Below, piece after piece: positions 26,950-38,245 of a stretch of DNA of 64,000 nucleotides (position 1 is its first letter; every line of letters starts with the position of its first letter). The position numbers and the translations under genes were made by a program. The notes below the pieces were generated by a model. The model made no database searches, was not told where the DNA came from, and worked only from the letters and a program-made list of their open reading frames with translations. This stretch comes from Imbricaverruca yamaguchii (lineage: Eukaryota; Arthropoda; Thecostraca; Neoverrucidae), in contig JAOTOL010001366.1 of assembly GCA_034440575.1 (NCBI GenBank), forward strand, positions 529,501 to 593,500, given 5' to 3'.

Positions 26950-28562
26950 TCTTGAATCAATCTGCTACCTTCCAGATAACTAACTATTCTATCCTTGATA
27001 ATTGATTCGAGTACCTTGCAGACTAGGGATGTGAGACTCATTGGCCTATAGTTTTCAACTTTCCCTCTTTCTCCTTTCTTGAAAATAGGAACTACATTTG
27101 CCCTTTTCCAATCTGTTGGAATTTCATTATGTGAAACTGATCTACAAAATATTATACTAAGTGGAAATGCCAGTTTCTTTTCAGTTTCCCGCAACACCCT
27201 AGCATAAATATCATCAGGTCCTGCTGCCTTATTTGGCTTTATTTTCCTGATATGATTGTAAACAACATCACTACCAATGAAATCAACATCATTTGTCAGA
27301 TCCCATGTAACTGAACTATGGTGTACGGTCGGCAGATTGGTCATATCTTCCAATGTAAACACTGATTTGAACTGCTTGCTCAGCTCCTCAACCATCTCAC
27401 TATCCTCACCCAATGTAGTCCCGTTTACTTCCAGTGGACCAATTGTGCTAGAAACTTTACTCAGCTTGTAGAAACTAAAGAACTTCTTACTGTCCCCATT
27501 ACAGTTTCTAGCTAAATCCAGTTCTTTTGCTCGCTTTGCTGCTCTGGGTTTTTGCTTCACAGTGTCTCTAGCTTTTTTATACGCTTTTATATTAACGACA
27601 TTTGAGGCTTCTTTAAAAACTCTAAATGCAATTTTCTTAGCCTTAATTGCTTTTATCACGTCTGGTGTAAGCCATGCTGGCTTTCCTACCCTTCTTTTGC
27701 GTCTTTGCTTTTGGAGGACATGTCTAATCTGAGTTTCCTTCAAGTAAGATTTGAACTTTTCCCACATTTCACAGGCATTTAAATTGGAGAATTCTTCTTC
27801 CCATCTGATGGCACTTAAAGCCGCACTCATGCCGTTAAAGTCTGCTCTGTTGAAATTTGGAACCTTTACCAAATTATCCTTGATAATTTCCCCTACATGT
27901 GCCTTGAATCTAACTATGTTATGGTCACTTTTTCCCAGAGTTTCGCCTACAGTCAAGTCTTGAACCAAGTCACTTAAATCCGAGAATACAAGGTCCAAGA
28001 ATGAACCATGCCTGGTAGGTTCCGATACAAACTGGTGTAAGAACAGGTCCTTTTCAAGGCATTTCCTAAACATTTTGCATGATGGGGAGCCAACACCAGC
28101 ATTTTCATAACCTTTTAGATTAAAGTCACCGAGAATAAGGCACGTCCTCTTAAAGTTTCTACTGATTTCCTCACAAATCACCTTGTCAAGCTCCAGTTGT
28201 TGAGAATGTGGCAGGGTTCCTGATCGGTAGAAAGCTCCTATCCTAAGAGTATTGCTGCTGCCTTTTCCCACGGTGACATCAAGCCAAATGGACTCCACAG
28301 ACACATTTTTATCCCCACCTGCTACTTTTTGAGAACTGAATAAGCTATTCATATAGAGCATTACACCACCCCCCTTCACCGCTGGACCCCTATTGCACGA
28401 AAACATGTTGTATCCCTGGATCTCATAGTCCTGTAGGTTATCTCCAAAATACCCTTCACTGACCCATGCCTCCGTAATGCAAACAAAATCCGGTTCCTCC
28501 TCTGCAACATAACACTTGAACTCATCAAATTTGGAACGGATACTCTGAGCATTAAACATCAT
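26950..28562 (-). pseudogene. LINE ORF2: complete endonuclease and N-terminal half of RT
   Basis: The minus frame starts MMFNAQSIRSKFDEF. The endonuclease shows FVCITEAWV, CLILGDFNLKG and LGKSDHNIVRF (catalytic Glu, Asn/Asp and Asp-His pairs all present), so this domain looks intact. The RT linker and fingers follow: IKPNKAAGPDDI, PTDWKRANVVPIFKKG and NYRPMSLTSLVCKVLE. The frame is lost at about 26950, where RT sequence is replaced by a C/G- and A-homopolymer-rich junction. The RT active-site half of this copy is absent. Confidence 0.85.
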
Positions 28563-28779
28563 ACACTTAACAAATCCTCCATAACCACCTGTGGCTTTTT
28601 CATATTGAGGAGTTCTTTTATTACTAGATGAACTATAACTCTGTCCCCTTGAGTTGCTGCTGTCCCTATATGCAGACTTTGAGGTTCTATTGCCTTGGCT
28701 GACGCTATTGGATTATTCCTGAGTTGGCAATGCAATTTCATCCCTCCCCACCCCATTTCCTAGTTTCCCTGAAGGACAT

Positions 28780-28952
28780 GCTTGTATACTTTGCCTAACA
28801 CATGGACCCCCTTCTCAGAAAAGTGCAGGCCATTCCTCTGATAGAGGTCCCACGATGCATAAAACCTGCTCCACTCGTCTACAAATGTAACACCTAGCTC
28901 ATGGCAGAGCTTTCCTACCCTGGCGTTAGCTGCCAGTGCCCTAGAGCTCCAC
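28780..28952 (-). pseudogene. LINE ORF1 esterase C-terminal fragment
   Basis: The minus strand reads EWSSRALAANARVGKLCHEL, then VTFVDEWSRFYASWDLY and NGLHFSEKGV. The last piece is the counterpart of DGLHLSERG in the other copy, with Asn where the catalytic Asp is expected. It ends at the minisatellite boundary, so this LINE copy is 5'-truncated inside ORF1. Confidence 0.65.
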
Positions 28953-29661
28953 TCAGTGTGGCCGGTGGATGGTCAGTGTGGCCGGTGGATGGTTAGTGTG
29001 GCCGGTGGATGGTCAGTATGGCCGGTGGATGGTCAGTGTGGCCGGTGGATGGTCAGTATGGCCGGTGGATGGTCAGTATGGCCGGTGGATGGTCAGTATG
29101 GCCGGTGGATGGTCAGTATGGCCGGTGGATGGTCAGTGTGGCCGGTGGATGGTCAGTATGGCCGGTGGATGGTCAGTGTGGCTGGTGGATGGTCAGTATG
29201 GCCGGTGGGTGGTCAGTGTGGCCGGTGGATGGTCAGTATGGCCGGAGGATGGTCAGTATGGCCGGAGGATGGTCAGTATGGCCGGTGGATGGTCAGTATG
29301 GCCGGTGGATGGTCAGTATGGCCGGTGGATGGTCAGTATGGCTGGATGGTTAGTGTGGGCGGTGGATGGTCAGTGTGGCCGGTGGATGATCAGTATGGCC
29401 GGTGGATGGTCAGTATGGCCGGTGGATGATGAGTGTGGCCGGTGGATGGTCAGTATGGCCGGTGGACAGTCAGTATGGCCGGTGGATGGCCAGTATGGCC
29501 GGTGGATGGTCAGTATGGCCGGTGGATGGTCAGTATGGCCGGTGGATGATGAGTGTGGCCGGTGGATGGTCAGTATGGCCAGTGGACAGTCAGTATGGCC
29601 GGTGGATGGTCAGTATGGCCGGTGGATGGTCAGTATGGCCGGTGGATGGTCGGTATGGCCG
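28953..29661. repeat. Minisatellite, 20-bp unit, right block (about 35 copies)
   Basis: Same unit and orientation as 22645-23066. The first bases (CAGTGTGGCC) resume the unit at almost the position where the left block stopped (GGATAGTTAG). Confidence 0.95.
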
Positions 29662-30299
29662 GGCGCCCAGTGGCCATGTGGTGTCCACCTCCACACGGCT
29701 ACAGCCTGCCCGCACCGCTCTGCTGGCCACCACAAGTGGGTCTCGGCGGCCGGCGGTGGAGCAATATGGCCGCTCCGTCGGCCAACCAGAGCGGCGGCTC
29801 ACCACAGATGGGTGGCCAACGGCGGCCACACCACTGGCGGGGGCCCAGGTGCACGCTGCCCCCCCCTCCCCCCCACGGGTCACTGCTGGCCAGTTCCGCC
29901 GGCACACTCGCCCGTCTGCTGCTGGAAGCACAGTTCCCTCAGTATAACTGATAGGTCATGTAAGCTCTATATGAGCCAGTTGGTGCTTTATAATATGATA
30001 ATATTACCCTTTGTATGAACATCGCTCTTCGGAGTTGGTTAGCTTTTTTCATTTGCAGGTGGACTATTTTCTAGAATGCGGCACAATCTGCGCCTCACCT
30101 CTGTGTATTTGCCTTTCTCCTACCTCAAGTTTTGGGATCGTGGGACCAAAGCGACTGAGTGAAATACAATTAATTACGCCGGCAAGACAGCGAGGACATC
30201 CAGCTGCATCAGAAGCAGTGGCCACCAAGCCCACCAATCCCCCACGCTGCCACTGAAGCCCAAAGTGACCCTCAGTTCCGTGTCCAGCTCGATTAGAGA
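29662..30299. other. No recognisable gene; GC-rich then unique
   Basis: 29662-29940 is GC-rich with a C-rich run near 29863-29876. The rest is unique. No exon or RNA gene is supported. Confidence 0.4.
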
Positions 30300-30956
30300 C
30301 CCTGTGGCCCGTGGCCCAGTACACCGGCTGTGTCGGCATGGTATCCGACAGGTGCGCCCGTGGCCCAGTACACCGGCTGTGTCGGCGTGGTGCCCGACAG
30401 GTGTGGTGCGTGGCCCAGTACACCGGCTGTGTCGGTGTGGTGTCCGACAGGTGCGGTCTGTGGCCCGTCGCCAAGTACACCGGATGTGTCGGCATGGTAT
30501 CCGACAGGTGCGCCCGTGGCCCAGTACACCGGCTGTGTCGGTGTGGTGCCCGACAGGTGCGCCCGTGGCCCAGTACACCGGCTGTGTCGATGTGGTGTCC
30601 GACAGGTGCGCCACTGGCCCAGTACACCGGCTGTGTCGGTGTAGTGTCCGACAGGTGTGGCCCGTGGCCCAGTACACCGGCTGTGTCGGCGTGGTGCCCG
30701 ACAGGTGCGCCCGTGGCCCAGTACACCGGCTGTGTCGGTACGGTGTCCGACAGGTGTGGCCCGTGGCCCAGTACACCGGAGCTGTGTCGGTGTGGTGCCC
30801 GACAGGTGTGGTCTGTGGCCCGTGGCCCAGTACACCGGCTGTGTCGGCGTGGTGCCCGACAGGTGCGCCCGTGGCCCAGTACACCGGCTGTGTCGGTGTA
30901 GTGTCCGACAGGTGTGCCCGTGGCCCAGTACACCGGCTGTGTCGGTGTGGTGGGCC
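30300..30956. repeat. Minisatellite, ~49-bp unit, about 13 copies
   Basis: The unit contains GGCCCAGTACACCGGCTGTG, then TCGG(C/T)GTGGTG and CCGACAGGTGCGCCCGT. Open frames on both strands here are array artefacts. Confidence 0.9.
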
Positions 30957-31880
30957 ACGGGCGGTCCGACAGCGCCCCCCCCCTCCCCCGGCCACGGACC
31001 GCTTCCGGTCGTGTGGCCGCCGGCGCCGGCCGCGGCTCAGCCACGGCTGCAATGCGGCCCGGTCACGCGCGGTCGGCGTCGCGACGCTGGCCGCCGTCGC
31101 CGGACGATCCCGAGTCACACACGACGAGGCGGCGGCATGCGCGGCCGGAACCGTTTCCGCCACGGCTTCCGCGTCCGCCGGTGGTGAGTCGGCGCCGGCG
31201 GTTCCCACGGCGGGCGGAGTCGTGCGTCAACGGTCCGGCTGCCGACCGTCGCCTGCGCAATGTCGCCGGTCCTGCTCAGTGCTCAGTGCTCAGGCTTCAG
31301 CACTCGGCCGGCTATCTCGGCTGCATTGCTTACGGTGCGTGTGGGCAGACGGCCGCAGCCACTGATGGCAGCTGGAGCAACTGATGGCAGCTGGAGCACG
31401 GCACGGACTGGATTCCGTACGGATGTGCGCTCGGAACGGAAAACTAAAAGTATCGGGTGGAGTTTGGCGAAATAATTGGATACGGGCTGGAGAACGGATT
31501 AACTCCAGTTTTGCTGCAAGCATAGAAACTGAAGAAAGTAACGATGCTTCACGTGCTTTCTGGCTACTAATATAATGTTTGTAGTCATTTGGTAATTCTA
31601 TCCGGGTGAATCTTCTTCATTTTTACAATTATCGGACTTCACTGGATTAAACGTTAGGTGTTTCGAAAGGTGTGCTTCGGCTTGTCTCGTCAAACCGTCA
31701 ACGAATCAAGATCGGGAATACAACATAAGCGTGCGAGATGCAAGCTTGACGGCATTGGAGGACACACATTGTTGCACTAGCTTACTGCAGCGCCCCGGTG
31801 TCGGCTTGCCTACCACCCCAGTCTTGCGCTGCCCGGGCATTGACCCGCCCACTATCAGAGGTGTTGCCCTACCCGCGTGT
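30957..31880. other. No supported gene; very GC-rich to 31.27 kb
   Basis: CpG-rich unique sequence with C runs, then ordinary unique sequence. No conserved protein or RNA was recognised. Confidence 0.4.
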
Positions 31881-31884
31881 CAAC

Positions 31885-32150
31885 GCAGACATTGTCGGAG
31901 TGCTACCGTGCTCGGGTGTCAACGTAGCCACTGTCGGCGAGTTATCGTGCCGACGTGGCCACTGTCGGAGAGCTACCGTGCCGACGCGGTAACACTGGTC
32001 ACGGTAACACTCCACCACTGTCGGAGAGTTACCGTGCCGGCGTGGCCGCTGTAGGAGTGTTACCGTGCCGAAGTGGCTACTGTCGGAGAGTTACCGTGCC
32101 GACGTGGCCACTGTAGGAGTGTTACCGTGCCGAAGTGGCTACTGTCCGTG
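31885..32150. repeat. Tandem repeat, ~31-bp unit, about eight copies
   Basis: The unit is GTTACCGTGCCGACGTGG followed by CCACTGTCGGAGA or a CTACTGTAGGAGT variant. It is moderately diverged. Confidence 0.8.
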
Positions 32151-32334
32151 TTCGACCTGTCCCGGCATCATGTGGTGGGCGAGACGTAGCGGGAGCAGCT
32201 GTCGTGACCTGGGCCGACCGTCCAGCTGGCCGGCCGTCCATCGTCTGCACGATGGACTGCTGCAGTGTGGTGAACCGTGAACACAGCCGGTCGACAGGGC
32301 ATCCGGGTCATGCCGGGTCAGTCGGTCAGCATGC

Positions 32335-32815
32335 AGGACAACTGGCCGCCCGGGCCACTTCAAGACGGCCGGTCCTCCCAGGTCGTCTGGCCGCTCGGGC
32401 CACTTCAAGACGGCCGGTCCTCTCAGGTCGTCTGGCCGCTCGGGCCACTTCAAGAAGGCCGGTCCTCTCAGGTCGTCTGGCCGCCCGGGCCACTTCAAGA
32501 CGGCCGGTCCTCTCAGGTCGTCTGGCCGCTCGGGCCTCTTCAAGACGGCCGGTCCTCTCAGGTCGTCTGGCCGCTCGGGCCACTTCAAGACGGCCGGTCC
32601 TCTCAGGTCGTCTGGCCGCTCGGGCCACTTCAAGACGGCCGGTCCTCTCAGGTCGTCTGGCCGCTCGGGCCTCTTCAAGACGGCCGGTCCTCTCAGGTCG
32701 TCTGGCCGCTCGGGCCACTTCAAGACGGCCGGTCCTCTCAGGTCGTCTGGCCGCTCGGGCCTCTTCAAGACGGCCGGTCCTCTCAGGTCGTCTGGCCGCT
32801 CGGGCCACTTCAAGA
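32335..32815. repeat. Minisatellite, 45-bp unit, about 10.5 copies
   Basis: The unit contains CGGGCCACTTCAAGACGGCC, then GGTCCTCTCAGGTCGTCTGG and CCGCT. Copies are nearly identical. The period is a multiple of three and long frames run in several phases. Confidence 0.95.
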
Positions 32816-33439
32816 CAGACAATCACTCCAGGCCAGATTGTCACACGGGTCACCTCTGATCACCTAGTTTCCCGGGTCACTTCAGGTCACCTAGTTGCCC
32901 GGGTCACACAGGGCACCTGGTTACCCGTACCATTCCGTTGTACGCAGCGCTGGGCGCCACATGACCAATTTAGTCGATGCGCCCTAAAGCCCTAACAACC
33001 AACTAACTTGTACACAACGCTACAACATCGTCCACTGGACTAGTGTCAGCTGAGCTAGGTCAGGTCAGCTAGGTCGGTGAATCCTCTGGTTGCCACGCGA
33101 CGTGCTGCCACGTGGGTCAGGGTAGGTCAGACGGTGATCCGAGGGACGCGACGTAAGCCGGCCATGCGAGCTGAGCCGGCGATAAGTCAGCCAGTCGAGT
33201 CGAAGGCGGCCGCCACACACCAACGGTTAAGTGTGACGCCGCCCGCTGGTCATCTGCATACCGGAGATGCCATGCGAATGTTGCAACGCCACAGTCACAA
33301 GATTATTGCAGTATTGAGCACCGGTAGGGCTTCACACGCAGGCGATGGAACATTTTGAACTGTACCTAGCATCGAGAGCCGTCCGTGTGTTTACATGGAT
33401 GACAATTTAAGCACTGTAGTATTATGTTCGCATACCTCA

Positions 33440-34084
33440 CACGTGACGTGACGACACACGTGACGTGACGACGGACTGCATCGACATCAGTACGTCCACA
33501 GGTGACGTGACGACTGACTGCAGCGACATCAGTACGTCCACAGGTGACGTGACGACGGACTGCGCGCATCAGTACGTCCACAGGTGACGTGACGACGACT
33601 GCAGCGACATCAGTACGTCCACAGGTGACGTGGCGACTGACTGCAGCGACATCAATACGTCCACAGGTGACGTGACGACGACTGCAGCGACATGTACGTC
33701 CACAGGTGACGTGACGACGGACTGCAGCGACATCAGTGCGTCCAAGGTGACGTGACGACGGACTGCAGCGACATCAGTACGTCCACAGGTGACGTGACGA
33801 CTGACTGCAGCGACATCAGTACGTCCACAGGTGACGTGACGACGACTGCAGCGACATCAGTACGTCCACAGGTGACGTGACGACTGACTGCAGCGACATC
33901 AGTACGTCCACAGGTGACGTGACGACGGACTGCAGCGACATCAGTACGTCCACAGGTGACGTGACGACTGACTGCAGCGACATCAGTACGTCCACAGGTG
34001 ACGTGACGACTGACTGCAGCGACATCAGTACGTCCACAGGTGACGTGACGACTGACTGCAGCGACATCAGTACGTCCACAGGTC
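33440..34084. repeat. Minisatellite, 42-bp unit, about 15 copies
   Basis: The unit contains GTACGTCCACAGGTGACGTG followed by ACGACTGACTGCAGCGACAT. Several units have small deletions. Confidence 0.9.
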
Positions 34085-34689
34085 GTCTGGCAGGTACCGT
34101 AGCTCATACCATACACCCCCGGCCAGGGACACATGCCGGCTCAGTACCAGCTGTCGACTTCGGCACCGCTATGTCAAGCGGCTGATCCCACGGCCAGTCA
34201 GCTGATGTGGACTACAGGTCATCTGCCGAGTCCAGACCATGTGGTGAAGGGGTGTGACTGAATTTCGCATTAGCCGGAGAGCGCGAAAGGACATATCGTT
34301 CGCCGGGGACAGTGTCGCAAGCCTACAGAGAAAACGGGATTGCGTATTTATGTACGACAGAACTTATTGATATTGAAGATATACCGGTAATAAATCGGTG
34401 ATACAGTTCTGGTCTCTCGAGGTTTTGTGTTACAATCTTCCTTCAGTTCCAACGAGAAAGACGTCACTTTCCATTCGAGGGAAAAGATCACGTAAATTCA
34501 TTCCCCTTCATACATCCAGCACGTACATGATCCTAGTCCGACAACCCAAGGTCCCCTCGATATATTTCGATATGCGCAGATGGACAGTACCACTCTCCAG
34601 ATGCAGATTATTCCCGCGTGCAGAACTCACACGAACTGCTCGAACCCGCAGCGCTTATAATGAGCATATGAACTACCTTCTGTCCGGTA
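34085..34689. other. No recognisable gene
   Basis: Unique sequence between two minisatellites. A plus-strand frame enters from here into the 57-bp array but shows no conserved motif. Confidence 0.4.
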
Positions 34690-36350
34690 GACCCCAGCTG
34701 TCCGTACCCCTGTATGGGGTGTGGTCCAGTACAGGGTGCAGGGCGGCACCCGAGCTGTCCGTACCCCTGTATGGGGTGTGGTCCAGCGCAGGGTGCAGGG
34801 CGGCGCCCGAGCTGTTGGTACCCCTGTATGGGGTGCGGTCCAGTACAGGGTGCAGGGCGGCGCCGGAGCTGTTGGTACCCCTGTATGGGGTGTGGTCCAG
34901 TACAGGGTGCAGGGCGGCGCCCGAGCTGTTGGTACCCCTGTATGGGGTGTGGTCCAGTACAGGGTGCAGGGCGGCACCCGAGCTGTTGGTACCCCTGTAT
35001 GGGGTGTGGTCCAGTACAGGGTGCAGGGTGGCGCCCGAGCTGTCCGTACCCCTGTATGGGGTGTGGTCCAGTACAGGGTGCAGGGCGGCGCCCGAGCTGT
35101 TGGTACCCCTGTATGGGGCGTGGTCCAGTACAGGGTGCAGGGCAGCGCCCGAGCTGTCCGTACCCCTGTATGGGGCGTGGTCCAGTACAGGGTGCAGGGC
35201 GGCACCCGAGCTGTCCGTACCCCTGTATGGGGTGTGGTCCAGTGCAGGGTGCAGGGCGGCGCCCGAGCTGTTGGTACCCCTGTATGGGGTGTGGTCCAGT
35301 ACAGGGTGCAGGGCGGCACCCGAGCTGTCCGTACCCCTGTATGGGGTGTGGTCCAGTGCAGGGTGCAGGGCGGCGCCCGAGCTGTTGGTACCCCTGTATG
35401 GGGTGTGGTCCAGTACAGGGTGCAGGGCGGCACCCGAGCTGTCCGTACCCCTGTATGGGGTGTGGTCCAGTACAGGGTGCAGGGCGGCGCCCGAGCTGTT
35501 GGTACCCCTGTATGGGGTGTGGTCCAGTACAGGGTGCAGGGCGGCACCCGAGCTGTCCGTACCCCTGTATGGGGTGTGGTCCAGTACAGGGTGCAGGACG
35601 GCCCCGGAGCTGTTGGTACCCCTGTATGGGGTGTGGTCCAGTACAGGGTGCAGGGCGGCGCCGGAGCTGTTGGTACCCCTGTATGGGGTGCGGTCCAGCG
35701 CAGGGTGCAGGGCGGCGCCGGAGCTGTTGGTACCCCTGTATGGGGTGTGGTCCAGTACAGGGTGCAGGGCGGCGCCCGAGCTGTTGGTACCCCTGTATGG
35801 GGTGTGGTCCAGTACAGGGTGCAGGGCGGCGCCGGAGCTGTTGGTACCCCTGTATGGGGTGTGGTCCAGTACAGGGTGCAGGGCGGCGCCGGAGCTGTTG
35901 GTACCCCTGTATGGGGTGCGGTCCAGTACAGGGTGCAGGACGGCCCCGGAGCTGTTGGTACCCCTGTATGGGGTGTGGTCCAGTGCAGGGTGCAGGGTGG
36001 CGCCCGAGCTGTCCGTACCCCTGTATGGGGTGTGGTCCAGTACAGGGTGCAGGGCGGCGCCCGAGCTGTTGGTACCCCTGTATGGGGTGCGGTCCAGTAC
36101 AGGGTGCAGGGCGGCGCCGGAGCTGTCCGTACCCCTGTATGGGGTGTGGTCCAGTACAGGGTGCAGGGCGGCGCCGGAGCTGTTGGTACCCCTGTATGGG
36201 GTGTGGTCCAGTACAGGGTGCAGGGCGGCGCCGGAGCTGTTGGTACCCCTGTATGGGGTGCGGTCCAGCGCAGGGTGCAGGGCGGCGCCGGAGCTGTTGG
36301 TACCCCTGTATGGGGTGCGGTCCAGTACAGGGTGCAGGGCGGCGCCTGAG
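34690..36350. repeat. Minisatellite, 57-bp unit, about 29 copies
   Basis: The unit contains GAGCTGTTGGTACCCCTGTA, TGGGGTGTGGTCCAGTACAG and GGTGCAGGGCGGCGCCC. Because 57 is 19 codons and the unit lacks stops in all phases, all six frames stay open over long stretches (up to 694 codons). Variant sites (TTG/TCC, TGTGG/TGCGG/CGTGG, GTACA/GCGCA) change residues in each frame, so I do not call a protein. Confidence 0.95.
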
Positions 36351-37587
36351 GAGGGGGGGGGCGCCGCTGGCCCCGGGAGGCCCCTCGGTGTGCCGGCGGC
36401 CACCTCGCGCACCGGTCACGGCGCGGCCGACTATGCGCCGCCGAGGCCGCCGGTCGGCCAGCCTTTCCGGGTCAGTGCGTAAGCGTGGCACAGGCGAGGC
36501 CGGCGGCCGCGGCGGTCGGCTCGGCGCCGTGTGTGCCGCGGCGGGTGCGTGTCACCGGCACCGAGCCGCCAGCACCGCCGCCGTGTGCTGGACAGCCCCG
36601 CCATCAGCCATTGGCCCTGCTCACCCCGCTGCTCGTCATCTGGGCTAATCACTCAGCGGAGCACGTGCGGTGTTCGTGTACTGCTAGCTGAGTGGTCGCC
36701 GTCGTTGTTGTCATGGCACATTAATTGGTGCAGGCGTAACGATTAATTTTTGTCACAATTTGACCACCATTCTTATGACAATACATGCGTCTGCATATTT
36801 AGGAGGCGACACCCCCCCCCCCGCATCCGATACCTTAGCAAGCAAACATGGGAACTTTAACGTAGCACTCCTCTGAGAGTAAATACGAGATGACAGTAAT
36901 GAGAACAAGCACTCCTCATATACACCTGTTATGTCCTTGCTTGCAAAGCATGCCAGCTTTACAGGCGGCACAAATAATCTGTATATTCCGGTGCACTTCT
37001 AAGCTTACTATTACTCGCACGAGACATGCCGCGAATTAGCAGATTCGCACCGCGTCTGGGGCACCGCCGTGTTTTCTTTGTTGATGTGGCGTCCCACAGG
37101 GCGCACAAGCTGTCGCCGTGCACCCTCGTGATGGCACTTGCACAACTTTGTGTGCTCGCATTGGTTCTATAAAAAAAACGTTCAGCGAGGAACGAATAGA
37201 GCAAATGCGACACCAACTATCGTACCCTCCTACAAAACCCGGAACTCTGTGGGCTCTGGTAAAAAATCCGTCCGCAGGCAAACCCTGTGACTGTTCAGGT
37301 GCTCTCCACAAGTAACGCAAGTAATGTACCCACGTCTCTACTACAGCTTTCGTGCGATAAAATATTTGACTCAAACACCATCAAATCAAGACTTCTTGAA
37401 ATACCCCTGGAAGGCTCAAATATGTCTATGTTCGTAATTCAGGAAAGCACCAGCAGGGACACTGGACGGATGAGGGCGAGAAAAACTAATGGACGTTCTC
37501 TCCGGCTGCAGGCACGAGATACGGGCAGCGTGCCGCTGCCAGCAGAAGACTGGAGGACTAATCACAGCTGCCCACCTTTAGCAACTG
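36351..37587. other. No supported gene
   Basis: GC-rich, CpG-dense unique sequence to about 36650, then ordinary unique sequence with a C homopolymer at about 36811-36822. Nothing is recognisable. Confidence 0.4.
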
Positions 37588-38245
37588 ATGGACACATACA
37601 CATACACGTGATCACTGGGCGACGGGTGGACACATATACATACACGTGATCACTGGGCGACGGGTGGACACATACGCATACACGTGATCACTGGGCGACG
37701 GGTGGACACATACGCATACACGTGATCACTGGGCGACGGGTGGACACATATACATACACGTGATCATTAGGCGACGGGTGGACACATATACATACACGCG
37801 ATCACTGGGCGACAGATGGACACAACATATGCATACACGTGATCATTAGGCGACGGGTGGACACATATACATACACGTGATCATTAGGCGACGGGTGGAC
37901 ACATATACATACATGTGATCACTGGGCGACGGGTGGACACATATACATACACGTGATCACTGGGCGACGGGTGGACACATGTGATCACTGGGCGACGGGT
38001 GGACACATATGCATACATGTGATCATTAGGCGACGGGTGGACACATATACATACACGTGATCACTGGGCGGCGGGTGGACACATGTGATCACTGGGCGAC
38101 GGGTGGACACATGTGATCACTGGGCGACGGGTGGACACATATACATACACGTGATCACTGGGCGACGGGTGGACACAACATATGCATGCATGTGATCACT
38201 GGGCGACGGGTGGACACATATACATACTCGTGATCACTGGGCAGC
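37588..38245. repeat. Minisatellite, 38-bp unit, about 17 copies
   Basis: The unit contains ACACATATACATACACGTGA then TCACTGGGCGACGGGTGG. Several shorter units lack the TATACATACACG part. Confidence 0.9.

Larger units (their letters stand above)
23067..28952 (-). mobile_element. Composite CR1-like LINE insertion splitting a minisatellite
   Basis: All element parts read on the minus strand. From the right: an ORF1 esterase end (28952-28780), ORF2 endonuclease plus the N-terminal half of RT (28562-26950), a ~350-bp tandem 5' region (26850-26020), a second ORF1 (25895-25040), a second endonuclease start (24945-24600), then the RT C-terminal half and 3' UTR, ending in an octamer/nonamer tail (ACATAAAAG on the plus strand, 23067-23103). 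Two copies of one family are therefore joined. About 100 bp of RT sequence is present twice (24385-24560 and 26950-27060). Deletions and frameshifts make the composite inactive. Confidence 0.8.

Noticed and set aside
30064..32867. Frames of 200-370 codons on both strands
   Set aside because: They overlap the 49-, 31- and 45-bp arrays and GC-rich flanks; no conserved domain.
34398..36648. Large Cys/Gly/Pro-rich proteins on both strands
   Set aside because: 57-bp unit open in nearly all six frames; unit variants are mostly non-synonymous in each.
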